NCBI GenBank assembly: GCA_029242295.1
Contig: JAQWUF010000100.1
Span: 1 to 11,644, forward strand
Length of the DNA: 11,644 nt
From: UBA2040 sp002332715
GTDB taxonomy: Bacteria; Bacteroidota; Bacteroidia; Flavobacteriales_D; Crocinitomicaceae
Direction: 5' to 3'
Below, piece by piece: positions 7,063-11,644 of the stretch (position 1 is its first letter; each line of letters begins with the position of its first letter). Under the pieces are notes generated by a model that was not told the DNA's origin, searched no databases, and was given only the letters and a program-made list of their open reading frames with translations. The translations under genes were made by a program, and so were the position numbers.

Positions 7063-7863
7063 TTAATTCTTCAGCATTTCACGCAAACTGTACACCTCTT
7101 TCTGAAGCGCCTGAACCGATTGAGTTAGCCCACTATCGTCCATTCTAACCGCTGGCAATTCTGGAGAAATGTAATTTACAAACTTCCAAATTTCAAGAAT
7201 TTCATTTGCTTTCACTTCATAAGGTTCATAAAAGGTATTGGTAGAACACAATTGAAAACTCTCATGAGCACTTAATCGATTGTTCAAAACCTTAAAAACA
7301 ATACCATCATCTTTTGTCACAACAATGCACGGTGTAGCATCTCGTATGGTCATCCAATTTTGGACGAATTCTGCTATAACCTGCGAACCATTGACTACAG
7401 GTGGCATAGAATCTCCTTGAATAGGAAATGAGCGGTATTTTTTGTTCTTGCTTAAAAACGGTAAATGGAAAGTTGGCAATACTTTCAAATAATCTGGATC
7501 AGCATAGCCATTGGCGTAACCTGCGCTTGCTTTGTGAGGAATCATTTCGATTACCTCATCATCATTCGCATCCACCATAGAAGTCAAGACTCTTAAGTGC
7601 TTTCCTGTTGTATCCGCTTTGGGTCCTTCAATTAACTCCGTAATTTCATCCTCTTTCAATTTTGAAAAGTCCTTTTTTAACAAGTCATCAACACTTATTT
7701 TGAAATACTCTGAAAAAGCTATCAAATTTTCGACACTAGGTTGCGCAACTCCGTTTTCGTATCCACTGTAGGATGAACGAGTTAAACCTAGCGCTGTTGC
7801 TGTTTCTTCTTGAGACTGAGAAAGTCGTTTTCGAACTATTTTAAGATTTTGACCGATGAACAT
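7063..7863 (-). CDS. XRE-family transcriptional regulator with LexA/CI-like S24 domain
   Basis: A 266-residue DNA-binding regulator. Residues about 4-62 form an XRE/Cro helix-turn-helix (LSQSQEETATALGLTRSSYSGYENG, split here by function: helices 16-26 and 28-39). Residues about 105-232 form a peptidase S24 domain: Ser152 in PIQGDSMPP and Lys191 in DGIVFKVLNN are the expected Ser-Lys dyad, and Ala114-Gly115 in KASAGY matches a self-cleavage site. The spacings, 38 and 39 residues, are close to those of E. coli LexA (Ala84-Gly85, Ser119, Lys156). So RecA-stimulated or stress-induced autocleavage is plausible but inferred. The C-terminus (245-266) is a short heptad-like helix that may aid oligomerisation. 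Many Bacteroidota carry such proteins, often labelled 'LexA family'. Its own promoter contains a dyad, which suggests autorepression. No phage genes flank it. Confidence 0.88.
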   Translation of the reverse strand: MFIGQNLKIVRKRLSQSQEETATALGLTRSSYSGYENGVAQPSVENLIAFSEYFKISVDDLLKKDFSKLKEDEITELIEGPKADTTGKHLRVLTSMVDANDDEVIEMIPHKASAGYANGYADPDYLKVLPTFHLPFLSKNKKYRSFPIQGDSMPPVVNGSQVIAEFVQNWMTIRDATPCIVVTKDDGIVFKVLNNRLSAHESFQLCSTNTFYEPYEVKANEILEIWKFVNYISPELPAVRMDDSGLTQSVQALQKEVYSLREMLKN

Positions 7864-7890
7864 GTTTAGAATTTAATCGTAAATATGTCG

Positions 7891-7922
7891 GAAATATAAT
7901 CAAAATGATTGAATTGAACAAA
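7891..7922 (-). promoter_or_regulatory. Promoter of the XRE-S24 regulator gene
   Basis: On the minus strand TTTG (7922-7919), 20 bases, then TATATTTC (7898-7891), one mismatch from TAnnTTTG. Transcription would start about 23 bases before the ATG at 7863. It lies in the 65-bp gap after the YihY gene, so the regulator has its own promoter even if the upstream operon reads through. Confidence 0.52.
7898..7910. promoter_or_regulatory. Candidate autoregulatory operator
   Basis: The perfect dyad AATCA-AAA-TGATT lies between the -33 and -10 boxes of the regulator's promoter, touching the -10 box. A repressor bound here would block RNA polymerase. The placement fits autorepression by the XRE protein encoded just downstream, but the base composition is simple and a 5-bp arm can arise by chance. 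Confidence 0.35.
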
Positions 7923-7945
7923 AAAATTCTAGAATTCTCTGTTCA
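7915..7945. repeat. Nested dyad at the 3' end of the YihY gene
   Basis: Outer arms TGAACA (7915-7920) and TGTTCA (7940-7945) enclose the 12-bp palindrome AATTCTAGAATT (7925-7936), with centres within half a base. It spans the YihY stop codon and overlaps the -33 box of the regulator gene. In the minus-strand transcript it can fold into a hairpin of about 12 pairs with a CUAG loop, but no U tract follows, so it is not a standard terminator. It could be a 3'-end hairpin or a second operator. Confidence 0.4.
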
Positions 7946-8825
7946 CAATTGGTTCGCCAGTTAGATCAGCGTATACTTTCGTAAACTTCGCACCGAGGAA
8001 AATAATCTGTGAGGTATAAAACATCCAAACTAGAATTACCAATATGGACCCTGGTGCGCCTCCATCGGCAGCAAAAAAGTAATTGGTTATGTAATACTTT
8101 ATTAATATTTGGCCAAGAAAAAGAAGTAAACTAGTTAATAAAGCCCCACGGATAGCGATTCTCCATCTCACCTTTCCATCATGAAGAAACTTGAAAACAA
8201 AGGTAAAAATAAGCAGATTCGAAGCAATGGTAGCCAACTGTCGGAAGCCATTTGCAAAAAGCCAATTCAAGGTTTTGTATTCAGACAACCAATCAGTAGA
8301 TAAACTCAACACCACCGTTTCTCCGAAGTAAAATACGATAACCACTAGTCCTATTCCAGTCATTAGAATCAAGGAAACCAGTTTAGAAATAATGGTTTGA
8401 ATCAATAATTTTTTTCGATTGGAATACGCTGGTTTCACATTGTAAAACTCGTTGATACTGTTGCGCAATGAATTCAAGAGTGCGGTACTCGAAATAAGTA
8501 GAACAATAACTCCAATCGTATTGGCGATGAAACTGCTTTTTTCAAAATCTACCCCTTCCAAAAAGGTCAATATTCCAGATACATCTTTTATACCAATATG
8601 CTCTTGAATTGCCGCAGTAATCACATTAATCATTACTTCATTTCCTAAAAGCATACCAACGTAGGTAACCGCTAAATACAATATTGGAACCAAAGCAAAA
8701 ATTGCATAATATGCCAAAGCTGCACCATGAAAAAAGCTATTCACTTGGAAAAACTCCTTCATGGTAACAGCCACTAATTTCACTCCAAACAAACGAGAAA
8801 GTCGCTCGACAAGCTTTTTATACAT
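7929..8825 (-). CDS. YihY/virulence factor BrkB-family membrane protein
   Basis: A 298-residue integral membrane protein of the YihY/UPF0761 (BrkB-like) family. These were once called ribonuclease BN by mistake, and their molecular function is unsettled. A basic N-terminus (KKLVERLSRLFGVK) precedes about six hydrophobic segments: roughly 34-60, 99-119, 146-174, 197-214, 224-245 and 258-280. Family landmarks are HGAALAYYAIFALVPILYL (33-51), the SLRNSINEFYNV loop (119-130), KFLHDGKVRWRIAIRGALL (212-230) and the C-terminal PGSILVILVWMFYTSQIIFLGAKF stretch (258-281, here given by its key residues). The length is normal. Its ATG overlaps the end of the ABC ATPase gene by 8 bp (ATGTATAA), so translation is probably coupled. 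That link suggests a shared envelope function, but nothing in the sequence proves contact. Confidence 0.87.
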   Translation of the reverse strand: MYKKLVERLSRLFGVKLVAVTMKEFFQVNSFFHGAALAYYAIFALVPILYLAVTYVGMLLGNEVMINVITAAIQEHIGIKDVSGILTFLEGVDFEKSSFIANTIGVIVLLISSTALLNSLRNSINEFYNVKPAYSNRKKLLIQTIISKLVSLILMTGIGLVVIVFYFGETVVLSLSTDWLSEYKTLNWLFANGFRQLATIASNLLIFTFVFKFLHDGKVRWRIAIRGALLTSLLLFLGQILIKYYITNYFFAADGGAPGSILVILVWMFYTSQIIFLGAKFTKVYADLTGEPIVNREF

Positions 8826-9735
8826 AAATACACTTTAAGATTTCCATAGATTCAAAACTAAACAAAAGTAAGTCCTCTCCTCGCATTGTTCTGAAATTAT
8901 TGTAATACAAAGGTCCGAACTTTTGATTCCCGAGGAATTCAATTTCAACTTTTTGGTTGTTGTTATTATGAATTGAAAACTGATCTGGACGAAAAAGTAG
9001 ACGCTTCTCTCCTATTCGAATAGAATTAACTAGACCGAAAAACTCAGCCTCTTCAATACTTCGTGGATTAGAATAAAAAGTATCTGGTTTTGCTCTTCGT
9101 TTTATTCTTCCTTTTTTGAAGTAAATTACTTCGTCCGTTAAACCAAGTAATTCTTCACCATTATGCGTTGCGATAATAAAACTAGTATTTCTTACCTCTC
9201 TTAATTTCTGTAGATAAAGGAAAAGTTTTCTTCGCATCGGAGAGTCTAGATGAACAAAAGGCTCATCTAAAAGTATCAAATCAGCTTCACTGACCAAGGC
9301 TCTGGCTATGGAAAGTCGCTGTTGCTCGCCTCCAGAAAGTGAAATGGCTTGCCGATTAACTAATTTCTCCAAATCAAGTAAACTGATCATCTCATCAATT
9401 AATTCTTTTTGAAGTCCGTATGAAAGATGTAAAACTTTTTCTTTGATATTTTCTATTACAGTGTGATAAAGGTCTAATCCGAAGTCTTGGTGAACCAATG
9501 CAATATTTTCATAGCCAGGGACCAACATTCCATTGGCATTCTTAAGTTTATGACCATTTTGGACCACTTCACCTTTTGATGGAGTTAAATATCCTCCTAT
9601 TATTTTCAATAAACTAGTTTTTCCATCACCGCTTTTACCCACGATTCCTAGAAAGGCTCCCTGTTTAAGATTGAAAGAAACATCTTGAAGGATTTCTTTA
9701 TCGTATTCGAAATGAATATTTTTAATCTCTAGCAC
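8818..9735 (-). CDS. ABC transporter ATP-binding protein with TOBE-like C-terminus
   Basis: A 305-residue ATPase subunit. Motifs: Walker A GKSGDGKT (33-40), Q-loop Gln83 in LVHQDFGL, signature LSGGEQQR (133-140), Walker B LILLDEPF (153-160), D-loop HLDS, and switch His191 in ATHNG. After the ATPase core, the segment YSNPRSIEEAEFFGLVNSI followed by FRPDQFSI and a beta-rich tail resembles the regulatory TOBE region of importer ATPases such as PotA, CysA and FbpC. That points to an importer-type partner, yet no permease or binding-protein gene is present in the window. The start is GTG 9735: an in-frame TGA closes the frame nine bases upstream and GTG gives the canonical LEIKNIHFEY start. It overlaps the upstream small gene by 14 bp and the downstream YihY gene by 8 bp, a tightly coupled operon. 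The substrate is unknown. Confidence 0.88.
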   Translation of the reverse strand: MLEIKNIHFEYDKEILQDVSFNLKQGAFLGIVGKSGDGKTSLLKIIGGYLTPSKGEVVQNGHKLKNANGMLVPGYENIALVHQDFGLDLYHTVIENIKEKVLHLSYGLQKELIDEMISLLDLEKLVNRQAISLSGGEQQRLSIARALVSEADLILLDEPFVHLDSPMRRKLFLYLQKLREVRNTSFIIATHNGEELLGLTDEVIYFKKGRIKRRAKPDTFYSNPRSIEEAEFFGLVNSIRIGEKRLLFRPDQFSIHNNNNQKVEIEFLGNQKFGPLYYNNFRTMRGEDLLLFSFESMEILKCIYV

Positions 9736-10153
9736 TTGGCATCAGTTCAATCGGGAATTCTCTGGAAGCAATATAAATTCCTGGAATTGGGTTGGCATAC
9801 GGCTCTCCTTTTAAAAACAAAGTCAATATTTTGTCGTTAATTATCAACTCATGTTCTTCATACAAACTTTCTGAACAAGCGATTTGAATCAAAGAATTGT
9901 CCTCCTTGATAAAATTAAAAATACACATCTTAGGAATGCTTAGCTCGAAAGGATTGCCTTCTCCTTTTTCACCACGAATTGGATACACTGCGTTTCTTTC
10001 CAAGTCGACCTCCATGATTTCTCCTTTGAGGTTCATTTCGTCTTCCCACTCAAAGAGCTTATTGTCTTCAGACTCTTCTCCTTTGTGATGAGTATCAGCA
10101 AATTCTTGAGAATAAAGCTCATTTATCATAAAAACGTTAACAAGGAATGCCAT
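9722..10153 (-). CDS. Small acidic protein of unknown function
   Basis: I do not recognise this 143-residue protein. The first 16 residues (MAFLVNVFMINELYSQ) are hydrophobic and end in YSQ, like the end of a Bacteroidota signal peptide, but they lack the usual basic residues, so export is uncertain. An acidic stretch follows (HHKGEESEDNKLFEWEDEM, 22-40), then a more regular alternating region (45-135) with KGEIMEVDLERNAVYPI, two cysteines (77, 93) and PIPGIYIASREFPIEL near the end, which suggests a small beta-rich domain. ATG 10153 is the first start after an in-frame TAG a few bases upstream and follows a -10 box by 17 bases. It is the first gene of the operon with the ABC ATPase and YihY, overlapping the ATPase start by 14 bp, so a role tied to that ATPase is the best guess. 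Confidence 0.72.
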   Translation of the reverse strand: MAFLVNVFMINELYSQEFADTHHKGEESEDNKLFEWEDEMNLKGEIMEVDLERNAVYPIRGEKGEGNPFELSIPKMCIFNFIKEDNSLIQIACSESLYEEHELIINDKILTLFLKGEPYANPIPGIYIASREFPIELMPSARD

Positions 10154-10170
10154 GTACTATAATTTTTCGA

Positions 10171-10178
10171 CAAAGTTA
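10171..10178 (-). promoter_or_regulatory. -10 box for the small protein/ABC/YihY operon
   Basis: TAACTTTG on the minus strand is an exact TAnnTTTG match, 17 bases before the ATG at 10153. No TTTG or TTG is found at the usual distance upstream, so the promoter is only half supported. Confidence 0.42.
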
Positions 10179-10220
10179 ACGAAAAGGATAAGTTGAAATA
10201 TCGTGATACAATCTATTTTC

Positions 10221-10228
10221 TACCTTTG
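10221..10228 (+). promoter_or_regulatory. -10 box for the rlmI-like gene
   Basis: TACCTTTG is an exact TAnnTTTG match, followed by GCCC and the ATG at 10247 after a short leader. The expected -33 position (about 10198-10201, ATAT) is not TTTG. It is divergent from the -10 box at 10178-10171, with 42 bp between the two. An intact promoter here supports 10247 as the original gene start. Confidence 0.47.
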
Positions 10229-10246
10229 CCCAAGAAATATCAATCG

Positions 10247-11416
10247 ATGAGAGAAATTACAGTAAGAAGTGACAAAACCAAATCTATTTTAAGGAAACAT
10301 CCTTGGGTGTTCTCAGGCGCTCTTGCTACTGACATTGCCAATTTTTAAGATGGTGAATTTGTTTCTCTTCAAGATCAAAAGGAGAATTTTCTCGGAATTG
10401 GTCATTTTCAGCACGGGACGATTGCGGTTCGCATGTTGACGCACAATAAAATAAAAATCGATAAAGAATTCTATTTCGATAAATTCAAAAACGCTTTAGC
10501 ACTTCGCAAGCAGATAGGGTTATTCAGTGACAACAACTCAATCTGTCGCCTTATTCATGGCGAAGGAGATGGATTGCCAGGATTAATTATTGATCATTAT
10601 AATCAAGTGTTGGTAGTTCAATGTCACAGTGTTGGAATGTATAATTCACTTGAAGAGATAGCATTTGCCTTGCGTGATTTATTTGGTGAGGATGTGCGTG
10701 CCATTTATTCAAAGAACACAGGAACATTGCCATCCCATATCGAATCAGAGAATAAATATTTATTCGGCAAATGTGATGTTCCCCATTTAGCTATGGAAAA
10801 TGGAATCAATTATTCCATCGATTGGATAAATGGTCAAAAAACTGGATTTTTCATCGACCAGAGAGAAAGCAGAGCATTATTAGGAAAATACGCGAAAGGA
10901 CAAAAAGTTCTGAATACTTTCTGTTATTCTGGCGGCTTTAGTCTTTCAGCCTTAAAAAAGGGAGCTTCTGAAGTTCATTCTTTGGATAGTTCAGAAAAAG
11001 CTATTGTTTTAACCGAAGAGAACTCGAAACTCAATAAATTCAAGGGTAAACATGAATCAATAGTTGACAATGCCGTTAAATTTCTCAATGATTTGCCAAC
11101 TACATATGATATTATCGTTTTGGATCCACCTGCCTTTGCCAAACACCGAAAGAAAAGACATGCAGCTGTTCAAGGGTACAAACGACTGAACGCTAATGCC
11201 ATTCGGCAAATAAAACCAGGAGGGATTATTTTCACTTTTTCATGCTCTCAAGTGGTAGAAAAGGAACTGTTCAATCACACTGTAATTTCTGCAGCAATTG
11301 AAGCTGGTAGAGAAGTTCGAATTTTAGAACAACTGCATCAACCTGCTGATCACCCTATAAGTGCTTTTCATCCTGAGGGGGAATATTTAAAAGGATTGGT
11401 TATTCAAGTAAACTGA
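10247..11416 (+). pseudogene. rlmI: rlmI-type 23S rRNA m5C methyltransferase gene with in-frame stop at codon 34
   Basis: Read from ATG 10247 the frame gives MREITVRSDKTKSILRKHPW, then VFSGALATDIANF, then TAA at 10346-10348, then DGEFVSLQDQKENFLGIGHF and on without a break to TGA at 11414-11416. The pieces before and after the stop are in one frame and together match the N-terminal PUA domain (HPWVFSGA, FLGIGHF, IAVRML) and methyltransferase of RlmI-type enzymes, with a normal full length near 389 codons. RlmI methylates C1962 (E. coli numbering) of 23S rRNA. The single TAA is one substitution from GAA, AAA, CAA or TTA. So this is a recent nonsense mutation, a sequencing error, or a readthrough site. 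The rest of the frame shows no decay, which argues the change is very recent or not real. TAA ends other genes here, so codon reassignment is unlikely. Confidence 0.78.
10433..11416 (+). CDS. Translatable methyltransferase part of the rlmI-like gene
   Basis: If the TAA at 10346 is real, the first ATG after it in frame is at 10433 and would give 327 residues lacking most of the PUA RNA-binding domain. What remains has the whole catalytic unit: a central linker domain (IHGEGDGLPGLIIDHYNQV, 41-59), QKTGFFIDQR (135-144), the SAM-binding NTFCYSGGFS (161-170), DPPAFAK (231-237), FSCSQVV with the probable catalytic cysteine (269-275), and HPISAFHPEGEYLKGL at the C-terminus. Whether it is translated is unknown: the codon has no obvious leader or promoter of its own and would need reinitiation 84 bases after the stop. 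A truncated enzyme may still bind SAM, but its RNA targeting would be doubtful. Its TGA overlaps the next ATG by one base (TGATG). Confidence 0.6.
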   Translation: MLTHNKIKIDKEFYFDKFKNALALRKQIGLFSDNNSICRLIHGEGDGLPGLIIDHYNQVLVVQCHSVGMYNSLEEIAFALRDLFGEDVRAIYSKNTGTLPSHIESENKYLFGKCDVPHLAMENGINYSIDWINGQKTGFFIDQRESRALLGKYAKGQKVLNTFCYSGGFSLSALKKGASEVHSLDSSEKAIVLTEENSKLNKFKGKHESIVDNAVKFLNDLPTTYDIIVLDPPAFAKHRKKRHAAVQGYKRLNANAIRQIKPGGIIFTFSCSQVVEKELFNHTVISAAIEAGREVRILEQLHQPADHPISAFHPEGEYLKGLVIQVN

Positions 11417-11644
11417 TGCTGGACTTAAGGTATAAAACCATATTTATGGTGGCTTTGCCACTCATGGGAGCAAGTTTTATACAATCTCTTGTGCTTATTA
11501 CCGATGCGGCTTTTTTAAGTCGACATAGCACCTTGGCTTTTGATGCATCTGGAAACGCAGGACTAATTTACATCACATTATTTGTTGCCTTACAAGGTAT
11601 TGGGGATGGTTCCCAAATTATTCAAGCCAGACGAATTGGGGCAA
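11416..11644 (+). CDS. MATE-family efflux transporter, 3' end outside the window
   Basis: The first 76 codons of a membrane protein. ATG at 11416 overlaps the TGA of the rlmI-like gene (TGATG). The start LDLRYKTIFMVALPLMGASF followed by IQSLVLITDAAFLSRHSTLAFDASGNAGLIYITLF and GDGSQIIQARRIGA (given in parts) resembles the first two transmembrane segments of Bacteroidota MATE transporters: a proline-bearing helix 1 after a short basic end, a TDxxFLSR loop, and an xxQIxxARRIG motif after helix 2. MATE proteins export drugs or cationic metabolites using Na+ or H+ gradients. The substrate cannot be inferred from this fragment. The overlap implies co-transcription and coupled translation with the methyltransferase gene, so a premature stop upstream could lower its expression by polarity. 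Confidence 0.78.
   Translation, partial: MLDLRYKTIFMVALPLMGASFIQSLVLITDAAFLSRHSTLAFDASGNAGLIYITLFVALQGIGDGSQIIQARRIGA

Noticed and set aside
7050..7075. Terminator between convergent recQ and the regulator gene
   Set aside because: Only 4 bp separate the stops and I find no stable inverted repeat with a T tract there.
7063..7863. XRE-S24 gene as a phage CI repressor marking a prophage
   Set aside because: No integrase, Cro-like partner, structural gene or attachment site is seen; the flanks are chromosomal genes.
8955..8975. Short triplet repeat coding for four asparagines in the ABC ATPase as a phase-variable tract
   Set aside because: Only about four units long and in multiples of three, so slippage would not switch the frame.
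10340..10352. A frameshift in the rlmI-like gene
   Set aside because: Homology before and after the TAA is in the same frame, so a substitution explains the break and an insertion or deletion does not.

Overview
The window looks like a chromosomal segment from a member of the Bacteroidota, most likely Flavobacteriia-like; Crocinitomicaceae/Fluviicola-like is a guess. The evidence is an AT-rich sequence, starts without Shine-Dalgarno sites (several TTG or GTG), promoters of the TTTG-N19/20-TAnnTTTG type, signal peptides ending in FAQ or FGQ, and characteristic families: a signal peptidase I with a large insertion, a WbqC-family protein, a short RecQ and an XRE-S24 regulator. No phage, IS, CRISPR, tRNA or rRNA sequence was seen, and no gene-free stretch reaches 300 bases.

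Layout. (1) Positions 1-2484, plus strand: a run of lepB (5' end outside the window), a WbqC-family gene and a secreted endonuclease/exonuclease/phosphatase protein, with gaps of 3 and 13 bp. (2) 2481-4996, minus strand: ilvE with its own promoter and terminator, then an exported protein with a carboxypeptidase-regulatory-like domain whose stop overlaps the convergent phosphatase gene in a shared CTAG. (3) 5175-7058, plus strand: recQ, divergent from ilvE; the two promoters appear to share a 10-bp inverted repeat carrying their -33 boxes. (4) 7063-7863, minus strand: a LexA/CI-like XRE-S24 regulator, convergent with recQ, with a dyad inside its own promoter. (5) 7929-10153, minus strand: a tightly overlapping three-gene operon of a small acidic protein of unknown function, an orphan ABC ATPase with a TOBE-like C-terminus, and a YihY/BrkB membrane protein. 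(6) 10247-11644, plus strand: an rlmI-type 23S rRNA methyltransferase gene broken by an in-frame TAA at codon 34, overlapping by one base a MATE-family transporter that runs off the end.

Most of this is housekeeping: protein export, branched-chain amino acid metabolism, DNA repair, rRNA modification and efflux. The points most worth following up are the interrupted rlmI, the self-cleavage-competent XRE-S24 regulator beside recQ with its candidate operator, and the unexplained small protein/ABC/YihY operon. I see no convincing new defence or mobile system.
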